Shown here in pieces: positions 1-7,159 of a stretch of 26,238 nucleotides of DNA. The stretch is from a virus. Position 1 is the first letter of the stretch; each line of letters begins with the position of its first letter. The translations under genes and the position numbers were made by a program. The stretch is from positions 1 to 26,238 of IMG/VR virus record IMGVR_UViG_3300032287_001307. One strand, 5' to 3'. Under the pieces are notes generated by a model, which was not told where the DNA came from, did no database searches, and was given only the letters and a program-made list of their open reading frames with translations.

Positions 1-3
1 TCA

Positions 4-174
4 TCAGTCAACAACAGAGTAACAAGCAACCCAGGAAGGAACCCCAGAGAGTGATAGCGAACCATTGCGGGCATCGCAATAATCTTGTGCGTCATCTTCA
101 GTATAGAAAGGACCGATGTATTCTGGAGAATCCAGAGCGTTGGAGTCAAAGCGGACGGTGAAAGTGTTTCTCAT
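4..174 (-). CDS. Hypothetical 56-aa protein
   Basis: I do not recognise this protein. It begins MRNTFTVRFDSN and ends near SWVACYSVVD, is soluble and mildly acidic, and has no signal peptide or membrane segment. I chose the ATG at 174 because the longer reading from 216 runs through the class-1 intergenic repeat. The ATG follows directly after the repeat's TATAGT hexamer with no Shine-Dalgarno sequence, so if that hexamer were a -10 box the start codon would fall outside its own transcript. It probably depends on read-through from upstream genes. It ends three bases from the window edge. Confidence 0.6.
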   Translation of the reverse strand: MRNTFTVRFDSNALDSPEYIGPFYTEDDAQDYCDARNGSLSLSGVPSWVACYSVVD

Positions 175-204
175 ACTATAGAGACAATTTGAAGGCCCCA
201 GAGT
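175..204 (-). repeat. Class-1 intergenic repeat, copy 1
   Basis: First of nine copies of a ~30-bp element between consecutive minus-strand genes. On the minus strand it reads CTCTGGGGCC, then a TTGAAAGTG-like block (here altered), then TATAGT. It sits two bases past the stop codon of the upstream gene (206-208) and touches the ATG at 174. This is the most diverged long copy. Confidence 0.85.
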
Positions 205-205
205 T

Positions 206-379
206 TTAGTAACCATTCATAAAGTCAGCAAGTGCTTGCTGATACTGCTCCTCAGTGTGATAGGTTCGGGCACCAATCGTCAGAGGAAAGGTACGCTTAG
301 GAGCAGAAGATTTGGGCAGGTCACGACCTTTATCGAGAACCTGTTGAGTGTAGGGATTGGAGTTGTAGTTGGTGTTCAT
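206..379 (-). CDS. Hypothetical 57-aa protein
   Basis: An unrecognised small protein (MNTNYNSNPYTQQVLDKG at the N-terminus, ending ALADFMNGY). It has a central basic PKRTF stretch and a C-terminal EEQYQQALADF helix. The ATG at 379 is directly next to repeat copy 2 with no visible Shine-Dalgarno sequence, as in the next gene downstream. The reading frame is open and bounded on both sides by class-1 repeats, which makes it look like a single-gene module. Confidence 0.6.
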   Translation of the reverse strand: MNTNYNSNPYTQQVLDKGRDLPKSSAPKRTFPLTIGARTYHTEEQYQQALADFMNGY

Positions 380-409
380 ACTATAAGGACACTTTCAAGG
401 CCCCAGAGT
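380..409 (-). repeat. Class-1 intergenic repeat, copy 2
   Basis: Close to consensus, with minus-strand core GGGGCCTTGAAAGTGTCC followed by TTATAGT. It lies between the stop of the 415-558 gene and the ATG at 379, which it abuts. Confidence 0.9.
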
Positions 410-414
410 CAGCA

Positions 415-558
415 TCAAAGAAAACTCACATTAACTCCAATAACCTTTGCAGTTGGATTGCGTGCTAAAGCTGTGGCGCGGGCATCTTTAGGATTGTTTG
501 CTTGTACTTCCTCGGTGAATGTTTTTCCACCGACCCACAGTTGAACTTTGTACTTCAT
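415..558 (-). CDS. Hypothetical 47-aa protein
   Basis: A 47-residue protein beginning MKYKVQLWVGGKTFTEEV, with a central DARATALARNP helix and a hydrophobic end (VIGVNVSFL). The pattern of two short strands, a helix and a strand suggests a small alpha/beta fold, and short proteins of this type recur in cyanophages. I cannot assign a function. The ATG at 558 is immediately preceded by a ~90-bp leader that is duplicated before the gene at 5584-5760. The stop is followed by class-1 repeat copy 2. Confidence 0.65.
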   Translation of the reverse strand: MKYKVQLWVGGKTFTEEVQANNPKDARATALARNPTAKVIGVNVSFL

Positions 559-648
559 GGTTTTGTTTATACTTTGGAAAAAATCGTTGATTTCACTGCG
601 GCAGATGAACTATCACACCTCTGCAGTAGAAATGCAGAAAAATCAGGT
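559..648 (-). repeat. Duplicated ~90-bp leader, copy 1
   Basis: On the minus strand this leader shares several blocks with 5761-5844: CTGATTTTTCTGCA, TTCTACTGC, a TCATCTGC block, AAATCA, and GATTTTTT followed by AAAGT. Both copies end at the ATG of an otherwise unrelated small gene. It contains a CTGCA/TGCAG hairpin and a short AAATC/GATTT hairpin followed by T residues, so a terminator, attenuator or promoter role is possible. Confidence 0.7.
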
Positions 649-695
649 TTTTGCTTCAGTGGTGGACAGGGTTCTCACTGAGACGCAAGTGAGAT

Positions 696-890
696 TTAGA
701 GGGTTTGGAAGTGCTGTGCCTCAGTCAAGTTAGAATACTTTTTCTTCAGATACTTTTGCAGAATAGTATCAATGACTGGATACCACTGTTCTTTATTGTT
801 AAGATGTGCAAGTCCTCGTGCATCGTTGAGAAAGAACAGAATACAGTTCTCCTCATCTTGCGTGAGATTAAGTCGGTTGAGAATAGTCAT
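696..890 (-). CDS. Hypothetical 64-aa protein
   Basis: Unrecognised, with N-terminus MTILNRLNLTQDEENCILFF and C-terminus SNLTEAQHFQTL; mostly helical and charged, with no membrane segment. I chose the ATG at 890 because it lies two bases beyond the stop of the upstream gene (893-895), the usual spacing here and compatible with translational coupling; an upstream in-frame start at 923 would overlap that gene. Confidence 0.65.
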   Translation of the reverse strand: MTILNRLNLTQDEENCILFFLNDARGLAHLNNKEQWYPVIDTILQKYLKKKYSNLTEAQHFQTL

Positions 891-892
891 AA

Positions 893-1309
893 TCAGCGAG
901 CGTAAGTATAACCAGACGACCAATCTGCGTTCTCAAACAACCATTCACGATCTTTAATCAAACGCAAATCGTAGCGAACACCTTTGGCGGGAGATTTCCA
1001 ACTGGAACTTTTATACAACTCTCCAGTCTTTTTATCAATAAAGCAATGAACAGAGCGGGAGTTTCCACTGCTGACCATAATGACTTTGTGGTACTTTTTA
1101 CCAGTTTCAATCACATAATCAATGGGACATTCACCATTCTTAAGTTCATCAATCTTGCGCTGATGATACTCTTGATTATCAGCATCATTCACGAACTTTT
1201 GATGACCACGAATAGCATACTGACGATAGTTATCTTTCAGTGCTTCAATCAGCAGATGAGTGTACTTAAGCACGTTATCTGCGATGGTTTGTTGTGCTTG
1301 GAGTTGCAT
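893..1309 (-). CDS. Conserved phage hypothetical, 138 aa
   Basis: A soluble protein with a helical N-terminal half (MQLQAQQTIADNVLKYTH onward) and a beta-rich C-terminal half containing SSGNSRSVHCFIDKKTG and YKSSSWKSPAKGVRYDLR. The second half resembles a module I associate with cyanophage hypothetical proteins, but I know no function for it. The start at 1309 lies 15 bases beyond class-1 repeat copy 3. The stop is two bases before the next start. Confidence 0.7.
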   Translation of the reverse strand: MQLQAQQTIADNVLKYTHLLIEALKDNYRQYAIRGHQKFVNDADNQEYHQRKIDELKNGECPIDYVIETGKKYHKVIMVSSGNSRSVHCFIDKKTGELYKSSSWKSPAKGVRYDLRLIKDREWLFENADWSSGYTYAR

Positions 1310-1324
1310 TGTGGTTGTGCTTAT

Positions 1325-1354
1325 ACTATAAGGACACTTTCAAGGCCCCAGAGT
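1325..1354 (-). repeat. Class-1 intergenic repeat, copy 3
   Basis: Consensus copy whose TATAGT is followed by a short leader of the TATAAGC type before the ATG at 1309. It lies just past the stop (1360-1362) of the DUF6267-like gene. Confidence 0.9.
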
Positions 1355-1359
1355 TACAT

Positions 1360-2262
1360 TCACCAATCCTTTGCGAGAGTGAAGTTCAGTCTGCTAAATT
1401 GATGACGATCCACGATCTTGTAAGAACCAAACTTGTTGTGCATCACATAACCTTCGTGCTCGCTCTCATCATCACCAATCTTGCACGAAATGCTATCGTC
1501 GGTGTGAATGAAGAAGAACAAATCCACCTTGATAGATGCAACAAGTTTCCACAATCGCATCAAGTTCACATCAACATCATAATTTTCTGCAATTTCATGC
1601 TCGTCCACCTCCTTACCCTCGCGGATGTAGGAATTGATGACTTTTTTCAGTTCTTTTGCTTGTTTATCACTCACAAACTCACACAACGTTGACATTTGCT
1701 TAGCAAACTTACAAACGTCTTCAATATCCTCACGATACGGACAGATAGACACATCAGGACGCACAAACTTGCAATCCTTCGTGCTAATCAAATCACCTTC
1801 CAGTGGATGTGCTACCATCTCAGGAAGATAGTCCCCAGTGTAATAGGTATGAGGAGCAATGATAATCTCCTCACGCACAATCTCAGGAAACTTATAGGTG
1901 ATGGTGTTAGGTTTGAAAGTATCCAATCCTTTACCAAAACCAATCCAATCACCTTGGAATACACCTTCAGTTTTAGGCAGAAACTCAAGGCAATAGATAA
2001 GGATTTGCGTTACACGCGGTTGTCCACCAAAATGCGTGAAGATGTCATCTTCATTGTAGCACAGGCGAATCTTTTGCTTGTTAAATGCAGCTTTGGTGCA
2101 GACAAAAAACTCACCATTCTGTGGATTTGTGCCCCAAACAATCGCAGGAGCACCATCAATTTTCACACTGATGTTGCTCTCAGTTTCATACATCCAATCC
2201 AGCACTGATAGATCACCAGTCAGGATGGAATCTTCGGGATGTTCGATGTGTTTGTTTTGCAT
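1360..2262 (-). CDS. DUF6267-like nucleotidyltransferase/ligase-fold protein
   Basis: A 300-aa protein with the pattern of covalent nucleotidyltransferases (RNA/DNA ligase fold). A KIDGAPAIVWG motif near residues 34-44 matches KxDG motif I, with the lysine as the expected AMP-accepting residue. It is followed by NPQNGEFFVCTKAAFNK, as in T4-type phage DUF6267 proteins. Near the C-terminus EGYVM and YKIVDR resemble ligase motifs IV and V. By family analogy it could adenylylate or ligate nucleic acid, but the activity is not established and no OB-fold or other extra domain is evident. The ATG at 2262 lies behind a strong terminator with a TATAGAT hexamer between them. A class-1 repeat follows the stop. 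Confidence 0.7.
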   Translation of the reverse strand: MQNKHIEHPEDSILTGDLSVLDWMYETESNISVKIDGAPAIVWGTNPQNGEFFVCTKAAFNKQKIRLCYNEDDIFTHFGGQPRVTQILIYCLEFLPKTEGVFQGDWIGFGKGLDTFKPNTITYKFPEIVREEIIIAPHTYYTGDYLPEMVAHPLEGDLISTKDCKFVRPDVSICPYREDIEDVCKFAKQMSTLCEFVSDKQAKELKKVINSYIREGKEVDEHEIAENYDVDVNLMRLWKLVASIKVDLFFFIHTDDSISCKIGDDESEHEGYVMHNKFGSYKIVDRHQFSRLNFTLAKDW

Positions 2263-2278
2263 GAATCTATAATGACAT

Positions 2279-2303
2279 AAAAAAAGAGGACTCGCAAGTC
2301 CCC
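2279..2303 (-). terminator. Rho-independent terminator
   Basis: On the minus strand GGGGACT, loop TGCG, AGTCCTC (one G-U pair) is followed by seven T residues. It terminates the transcript of the 2316-2567 gene. A GAGAACTGGTACAAGG block just before it matches the conserved block of the class-2 cassettes, so this is a class-2 relative with a full terminator, and a TATAGAT hexamer lies just after it. Confidence 0.85.
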
Positions 2304-2315
2304 TTGTACCAGTTC

Positions 2316-2567
2316 TCAGACTGTCACACGACGTGCAAACAGTTGCTGATACTTTTCAGTAACATACTCAACCGACTGCTTCACATAAGGAGCAACAGTT
2401 TGAGTGAACTTCACCACATCTTCACGAAGTTTGTTAACTTCATACTGGTGAATTGCCCAACGAACCTTAATGTCTTGCAGGTATTGCTCACGAGTGATAA
2501 GAATCTCAGGAACTTTCACTTCAGGAGCAACAACAGCATCAGCGGTTTGTTTGCGAGTGCGAGGCAT
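2316..2567 (-). CDS. Hypothetical 83-aa protein
   Basis: Unrecognised. A basic N-terminus (MPRTRKQTADAVV) precedes a long amphipathic helical segment with REQYLQDIKVRWAIHQ and VKQSVEYVTEKYQQLFARR. No membrane segment or catalytic motif is visible. The ATG at 2567 lies 18 bases beyond class-1 repeat copy 4. Its stop lies within the GAACTGG-type block that precedes the terminator at 2279-2303. Confidence 0.65.
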   Translation of the reverse strand: MPRTRKQTADAVVAPEVKVPEILITREQYLQDIKVRWAIHQYEVNKLREDVVKFTQTVAPYVKQSVEYVTEKYQQLFARRVTV

Positions 2568-2585
2568 AGAGTCGTTTCAACTTAC

Positions 2586-2615
2586 ACTATAGGAACACTT
2601 TCAAGGCCCCAGAAT
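2586..2615 (-). repeat. Class-1 intergenic repeat, copy 4
   Basis: The core carries GTGTTCC in place of GTGTCC and is followed by TATAGTGTAAG. It lies between the methyltransferase stop (2621-2623) and the start at 2567. Confidence 0.85.
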
Positions 2616-2620
2616 TATCA

Positions 2621-3580
2621 TCAAGTAAAAGACAAAACGTTGGTGCTCTGTTGAGTTGCTTCTGTAACTAATTGAATTGACTGAGGATTCACATCGCATG
2701 TGATACAGTTTCTTCCCAAGAGTTGTGCTGCGATTGCTGTAGTTCCAGATCCAGCAAAAGGATCAAAAACCCAACCATTCTCTGGGCAAGATGACTTAAT
2801 GATTCTCTCCAACAATTTGAGTGGTTTTTGTGTAGGATACTTTCGCTTGTTTGATTCACTGCGAGAGATGAAATACACATCATCCCATAGATTTTGCACA
2901 GGAACACCTTTATTGTCTTCCAGGTAAATCTTCTTGTAGATTGTATTCTTACCGTAGTGCAAGAAGTTGTTATCTTCCAACTCTTTTAGAATGTCCTCAC
3001 TTACTCTCCAACCATACTCAGGATTGTATCCCTTAAACTCAAACTTTCGACCTGGGCGACTCTTTTCTCCTGTAGTTTTAGCAAGAGCATAATACCCACG
3101 TTCATCTTGGTTCTTGAAGCTATTCTTTTCATACTTTGCATCAAGATCAGTATACTCAACCTCAAAGTATGGATTACCCTTTCTCAGCACCATGATTGAG
3201 TCCACAATGTTACCCCAACCATTCTTGATATTGTTTTTAGGACCAGACCTTTTCCACGAAATGTTTGTATAAAAGGCATCACGCACTTTTCGGTCTACAT
3301 GAGACAGAACAAGTGCGTTGCCGATGAAGTTATTATGGAGATAAATCCAACCATCTTTATTCAATTTATCCCAGGCTTTGTCTATAATGCCTGCATACCA
3401 CAAGATGTAATCATCGAAGGACTCCCAGTTATCTGAGAATCCTTTTTCTTCACCATCTTGTTCTAGCATCTTGAAATCGCGTTGCAATCCAAATGGAGGA
3501 TCCATGTAGATGAGATCAAATGACCGATCAATTTCAGTCATTTTCTCTGCTGATTGTTGTAGGATTATGATTTCAGACAT
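2621..3580 (-). CDS. N6-adenine/N4-cytosine DNA methyltransferase
   Basis: A 319-aa SAM-dependent amino-methyltransferase. The catalytic motif IV appears first as MDPPFG (about residue 29) and the SAM-binding motif FDPFAGSGTT lies near residue 270, after YPTQKPLKLLERII, which gives the beta-class order. It should methylate an exocyclic amino group of adenine or cytosine in DNA, protecting phage DNA or acting as half of a restriction-modification pair. I chose the ATG at 3580, which shares one base with the upstream stop (TGATG), over a GTG two codons earlier; the overlap implies translational coupling to the ParB-like gene. The target sequence cannot be read from the protein. Confidence 0.9.
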   Translation of the reverse strand: MSEIIILQQSAEKMTEIDRSFDLIYMDPPFGLQRDFKMLEQDGEEKGFSDNWESFDDYILWYAGIIDKAWDKLNKDGWIYLHNNFIGNALVLSHVDRKVRDAFYTNISWKRSGPKNNIKNGWGNIVDSIMVLRKGNPYFEVEYTDLDAKYEKNSFKNQDERGYYALAKTTGEKSRPGRKFEFKGYNPEYGWRVSEDILKELEDNNFLHYGKNTIYKKIYLEDNKGVPVQNLWDDVYFISRSESNKRKYPTQKPLKLLERIIKSSCPENGWVFDPFAGSGTTAIAAQLLGRNCITCDVNPQSIQLVTEATQQSTNVLSFT

Positions 3581-4644
3581 CAGCACACAGGACGTTCAAT
3601 AAAGTTATTTTCATCTGAGTCATATTCACTATCAATCTGACCCATAGCAACATATTCTATCTTAGCATAAAACTCCTTTCTGGACAATGTAGATAGTTGA
3701 ACCTTGTCGTAAAACTTACTCATGATTCTTGCAGTTTTAACAAATTGCTCATACATTCTCTCAAATCCATCCTTGTGATGTTTAACAATGACTGATGGAT
3801 CGTCTTTTTTAGAATAAGTTTGAATAACTGGAATATATCCATCATCCAGTGCATTTAGAACTTGATTCCACCATTTGGGAGCATCTGCCTTTGCATTATC
3901 AGTACAAACAACGTATCCATAACGTCCATTATTCAGAAGACCAGTTCCATAATGGTTATTTGTTGAGGCACAAATCATGTCTCTCACTTCATCAGTTGAA
4001 AGATTACGAATTTTTTTCCCAGCATATTTGCCTGGTTGTAAAATTCTATTTGTAATCTGAGTAAGTTTTCCCTCCGCAAAAACTTCATGCTGCTTTGTTT
4101 CTCTCAACCACATTCCAATATGAACTTCATCAACAGGAGTTCCTGGACGATAAACATAACTATATTTTTTAATTCTATCCTCGGCAGCACGAACAACACT
4201 ATTCATTGTTGTTTTCTTTTGAGGATTTTTGAGATTGTTAATTACAAATCCAAAGTCAGTTGCCGCTGCCCACAAATACTCCGCATCAATTCCAGTGTAT
4301 TCGTAGACATCCACATACCATTTTTCTTGCTTTAACTTTTTTAATGCGGCAACAAGGTGGTGGTGGTCAATGATGTCATATTTTCCAAACTCATTGACCA
4401 CCACGGCAGCAAGTTGACCATCTTCATCATATCCACCTTCTAAAAGATTATTATAAATTTCATCCACAAGTTCCCAGTCCATATCCTCAGCACGAGGATC
4501 ATTTTCACTAAACTCCAAATCATCAACATTTACTTGGTAAGTTGATGATTTTAGTCTAAAATATGGAGATGATGGTCTTTGACGATCTTTGGCATATTTA
4601 CTAACTTTGGGAAGTTGGGTTGGAACAAATTTGATTTTTGCCAT
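3580..4644 (-). CDS. ParB-like N-terminal domain protein
   Basis: A 354-aa protein whose first ~120 residues resemble the ParB/sulfiredoxin-like fold: QVNVDDLEFSENDPR, then YDIIDHHHLVAALKKLK, where a DxHH-type motif takes the place of the usual D(G)HHR. The remaining ~230 residues are unrecognised and contain a conserved-looking NNHYGTGLLNNGRYGY block. ParB-like domains often accompany DNA methyltransferases. Here the gene overlaps the methyltransferase start by one base and shares its promoter, so a role in DNA modification or cleavage is plausible but inferred. It has a perfect -35/-10 promoter 20-50 bp upstream and no clear Shine-Dalgarno sequence. Confidence 0.7.
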   Translation of the reverse strand: MAKIKFVPTQLPKVSKYAKDRQRPSSPYFRLKSSTYQVNVDDLEFSENDPRAEDMDWELVDEIYNNLLEGGYDEDGQLAAVVVNEFGKYDIIDHHHLVAALKKLKQEKWYVDVYEYTGIDAEYLWAAATDFGFVINNLKNPQKKTTMNSVVRAAEDRIKKYSYVYRPGTPVDEVHIGMWLRETKQHEVFAEGKLTQITNRILQPGKYAGKKIRNLSTDEVRDMICASTNNHYGTGLLNNGRYGYVVCTDNAKADAPKWWNQVLNALDDGYIPVIQTYSKKDDPSVIVKHHKDGFERMYEQFVKTARIMSKFYDKVQLSTLSRKEFYAKIEYVAMGQIDSEYDSDENNFIERPVC

Positions 4645-4670
4645 TTTTTGTCAAAAAGATAATTTACAAT

Positions 4671-4700
4671 ATTATATGGGAAGTTGACAACTTCTGTCAA
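4671..4700 (-). promoter_or_regulatory. Consensus sigma-70 promoter for the ParB/methyltransferase pair
   Basis: On the minus strand a perfect TTGACA (4700-4695), an 18-bp spacer and a perfect TATAAT (4676-4671) stand about 20-30 bases before the ATG at 4644. The -35 box and spacer lie inside a 15-bp perfect inverted repeat. This is the best host-type promoter in the window and suggests early expression. Confidence 0.85.
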
Positions 4701-4709
4701 CTTCCCATA
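4675..4709 (-). repeat. 15-bp perfect inverted repeat overlapping the promoter
   Basis: Arms 4675-4689 and 4695-4709 (TATGGGAAGTTGACA and its complement) are separated by 5 bases. It begins five bases after the stop of the 4714-5469 gene, so as RNA it would form a strong hairpin at that gene's 3' end, but no T-run follows. As DNA it spans the -35 box and spacer and could be an operator. Confidence 0.85.
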
Positions 4710-4713
4710 AGAC

Positions 4714-5469
4714 TCAATACTTATACATTTCAGCGTTGGTTTCGGTGAGTAGTTGATTGATTTTATCTTGCTGGAGTTTGAATACAATAGAGGAGTTTTT
4801 GTTTGCTTTGCTCAGACCAAGAAACGCTGTGACTCCATTGTTACTGGTGACGCGAATCCGAAGACCACAATCATACTCTTTTACTCCATCAGTAAAGAGT
4901 AGACGACGTGATCCCTTTGCACGACCTTTAAGGAAAGGAACGTAACCTTTCTGAATGTAATGAACTGCTGGATGATTGTCTGCATCATAGGTATAGAGAA
5001 TCTTCGCTACAGTATCATTCACAGCAACCTTCATTTGATTGTTTGCATCAATCATTTGAGTCTGAATAAATGAGGTCAACTGTTCTGCAGTGAAAGAGTC
5101 AAGAACGTTGCTGCAGAGATCGGCAAACTCTTTACGAACTTGCTTTACGAAAGATGTAGAGGAGCGTTGAGATGTGGGAAGTTGGCGATATTCTTTGATC
5201 TGTTCAAGAAAGGAAACAAAAGTATCACCAACAACTTCAGAAACCTTTGTTGTGTTGATCCAATCAAAAGAACCGTTTTTGATACCTTTCTTGTGTTTAA
5301 TAGTCCATTTGATGTTACGTTCGGGATCAAATGCGTCTGCTTTGTTCTTTGTTCCCCCAAGAAGAGTAATACTAAAAGACGCCAAGTTAAAGAACTTCAG
5401 AAGTTCAGCAGTATCTGCCTCATTCTTTACGCCTTCATAGTGAACTTTTCCAGTGTTGTCGAAAGTCAT
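4714..5469 (-). CDS. Hypothetical 251-aa protein, possible nuclease fold
   Basis: Unrecognised by full-length similarity. Residues ~10-80 carry GVKNEADTAELLKFF, then GGTKNKADAFDP and IKWTIKHKKGIKNGSFDW. The order of an acidic helix, a lone Asp and an xK-x-K strand is reminiscent of PD-(D/E)XK nucleases, but the canonical E-x-K is not clear. The rest is helical and ends KINQLLTETNAEMYKY. It stands just upstream of the ParB-like and methyltransferase genes, separated by a hairpin and promoter. If it is a nuclease, the three genes could form a restriction-modification-like module; this is speculative. Confidence 0.55.
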   Translation of the reverse strand: MTFDNTGKVHYEGVKNEADTAELLKFFNLASFSITLLGGTKNKADAFDPERNIKWTIKHKKGIKNGSFDWINTTKVSEVVGDTFVSFLEQIKEYRQLPTSQRSSTSFVKQVRKEFADLCSNVLDSFTAEQLTSFIQTQMIDANNQMKVAVNDTVAKILYTYDADNHPAVHYIQKGYVPFLKGRAKGSRRLLFTDGVKEYDCGLRIRVTSNNGVTAFLGLSKANKNSSIVFKLQQDKINQLLTETNAEMYKY

Positions 5470-5551
5470 TTTATTTTCTTGTGGTGTTCCACAGTAGAGT
5501 TTTAGTGATGCTCCGTCTTTATAGGGCGCGGAACTTTCCCATGGTCACATT

Positions 5552-5578
5552 ACTAGGACACTTTGAAGGCCCCAGAGT
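5552..5578 (-). repeat. Class-1 intergenic repeat, copy 5 (shortened)
   Basis: The CTCTGGGGCCTT block and GTGTCC are present but TATAGT is reduced to TAGT. It lies about 80 bases upstream of the ATG at 5469; the stretch between holds no supported gene, only a 7-codon ATG-stop string. Confidence 0.8.
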
Positions 5579-5583
5579 TACTA

Positions 5584-5760
5584 TCAGACTGGAAGTTTAC
5601 CCATCGATACACCTTTCTTATGATCTGTGATATACTTTCGTGCAGAACTTTCAGTCCTACAGAGTTTATCAAGTTGCTGACCATTGTAGATGATGAGATA
5701 CTGACTCCCATAAGGAATAGCAGCATAGGTGTCTTTGAACATCGTGAATCCTTCTTTCAT
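5584..5760 (-). CDS. Hypothetical 58-aa protein
   Basis: Unrecognised, with N-terminus MKEGFTMFKDTYAAIPYG, central QYLIIYNGQQLDKLCRT and a basic C-terminal region (ARKYITDHKKGVSMGK). It has no membrane segment. The ATG at 5760 abuts the second copy of the duplicated ~90-bp leader, and class-1 repeat copy 5 follows its stop. Confidence 0.65.
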   Translation of the reverse strand: MKEGFTMFKDTYAAIPYGSQYLIIYNGQQLDKLCRTESSARKYITDHKKGVSMGKLPV

Positions 5761-5844
5761 AGTTACACTTTCAAAAAAATCAGTGATTTGGTTGCAGCAG
5801 ATGACTCATAGCACCTGCGCAGTAGAATTGCAGAAAAATCAGGG
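5761..5844 (-). repeat. Duplicated leader, copy 2
   Basis: Shares the blocks listed for 559-648. Here the CTGC...GCAG hairpin arms differ from copy 1 but still pair, and the element runs up to the ATG at 5760. It fills most of the 121-bp gap before the helicase gene's stop. Confidence 0.7.
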
Positions 5845-5881
5845 TTTCGGTCCAGTCAGGGCCTTGAGTCTACTGTGAGAC

Positions 5882-7126
5882 TCACCGCCTCACCACCGAC
5901 ACAGCAGGTTCGCCCTTCTCGAAGATCGTATCAACAACTGCCTGAACACTGCGGGCAGTAGCAATACCAACCTTGGAGTACACAGGAATACACACAAGAC
6001 CAAACGATTTGGTATAGGAATCCAGAGCACCTGGTTGAATATTGCCAGCAGCAAGATTACGGGCATCATCGTGATGCAAACGGATGCAGCGTCCGATAGT
6101 CTGACTGATACCAATGTAGTCCATGTTACGCATAAACAACACTGCCTCAAGTCCGCTCACATTGATACCCTCAGCAAGAATACTGTGGTGCAAAACAACA
6201 AACTTCTTGCTATTGTCCTTGCCCCAGGCACTCAGAGTATCGAAGAATACCTCACGATTGACCTTCTTACCGTCAATCACTGCACCAGTCTTAGCAGTAA
6301 TGAACATCCAAGAATAGCCGCGCTGCTCTAGTTCATCGCAGAAATCAGTTTCAGACACCAGAGCAACGATTTGCTTGGTTGCCTTAGCACAAATCAGAAT
6401 CTTACCGACATTGTTCTCGTCAATGGTCTCCAGCAGATTCTCTGCATCGCGGTCGAAGTTGGTCTGCTTACCCTTCACCATCGGCAGTTGCTTGACGACA
6501 ACTTTAGGAGGAACAATGTAACCGCCTTCGACAAGTTCAGGGGCAGGAACTTTACAGATAACCTGACCATAAACCTCAGAGATATTCATCCCTGGTTTAC
6601 CCACAGCAAGAGAATGTTTGGGGGTAGCAGTGAAAAAATAGCAGCGTCGTGCATTAGCAGCGAAGTGCTCAGTTGCAGGGAAAAAGTTACGCTTGACGCT
6701 GTTATGTGCCTCATCAAAGTAGATCGTATCCACATCAACTCCAGTCTGCTCAAGGCGAGACAGGGAATGATAGGTTGTTACAATCAACTTATGACGGGAG
6801 CGATTGTTCTCAACCCACTGACGAATCAGACCAGGACGAGTAGTAGATTCGTGATGAGTTTCACCACTATGAATGTGGAGAACTGCAGCATTGGTGATAA
6901 ACTCCAGGAACTCTGCAGAGAGTTGCTCTGCCAGAAGAATACGGGGAGCAACAACTACAATAGTCTGTGGAGTTTCAGACTGCAACTCTCGCAGAGCATC
7001 GTAAATCATCTTGAGAGTCTTGCCGCCACCAGTAGGCACAATGATCTGACCTTTATCGTACTTTTGCATAGCAGCAACAGCACGTTCTTGGTGAGGGCGA
7101 AGTTGGATTTGCATTTGATTCATCAT
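5882..7126 (-). CDS. DEAH-box SF2 helicase
   Basis: A 414-aa superfamily-2 helicase/ATPase. Motifs in order are the Q-like LRPHQERAV (~9), Walker A PTGGGKT (~31-37), Ia VVVAPRILLAEQ, Ib TTYHSL, Walker B DEAH, III FTATP, and in the C-terminal half QTIGRCIR (motif VI). It should couple ATP hydrolysis to duplex nucleic acid unwinding, in the manner of phage UvsW-type recombination/replication helicases, though it is shorter than UvsW. Two in-frame ATGs (7126, 7123) follow class-1 repeat copy 6 directly; I kept the first. Confidence 0.93.
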   Translation of the reverse strand: MMNQMQIQLRPHQERAVAAMQKYDKGQIIVPTGGGKTLKMIYDALRELQSETPQTIVVVAPRILLAEQLSAEFLEFITNAAVLHIHSGETHHESTTRPGLIRQWVENNRSRHKLIVTTYHSLSRLEQTGVDVDTIYFDEAHNSVKRNFFPATEHFAANARRCYFFTATPKHSLAVGKPGMNISEVYGQVICKVPAPELVEGGYIVPPKVVVKQLPMVKGKQTNFDRDAENLLETIDENNVGKILICAKATKQIVALVSETDFCDELEQRGYSWMFITAKTGAVIDGKKVNREVFFDTLSAWGKDNSKKFVVLHHSILAEGINVSGLEAVLFMRNMDYIGISQTIGRCIRLHHDDARNLAAGNIQPGALDSYTKSFGLVCIPVYSKVGIATARSVQAVVDTIFEKGEPAVSVVRR

Positions 7127-7128
7127 CT

Positions 7129-7158
7129 AGTATAGGGACACTTTGAAAGCCCCAGAGT
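7129..7158 (-). repeat. Class-1 intergenic repeat, copy 6
   Basis: Variant copy (GGGGCTTTCAAAGTGTCCC, then TATACT). It sits between the stop at 7160-7162 and the helicase ATG, two bases away. Confidence 0.85.
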
Positions 7159-7159
7159 T

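Noticed and set aside
380-409. Class-1 repeat as an ordinary sigma-70 promoter
   Set aside because: No -35 hexamer lies 16-18 bp before TATAGT, and the ATG directly follows the hexamer in two copies, so the start codon would not be transcribed.
4551-4787. A 78-codon minus-strand frame across the 4675-4709 hairpin
   Set aside because: It overlaps two better supported genes and the promoter in a different frame.
6371-7135. A 254-codon + strand open frame
   Set aside because: It is antisense to the helicase gene, has no recognisable domain and no start context, and all accepted genes are on the minus strand.
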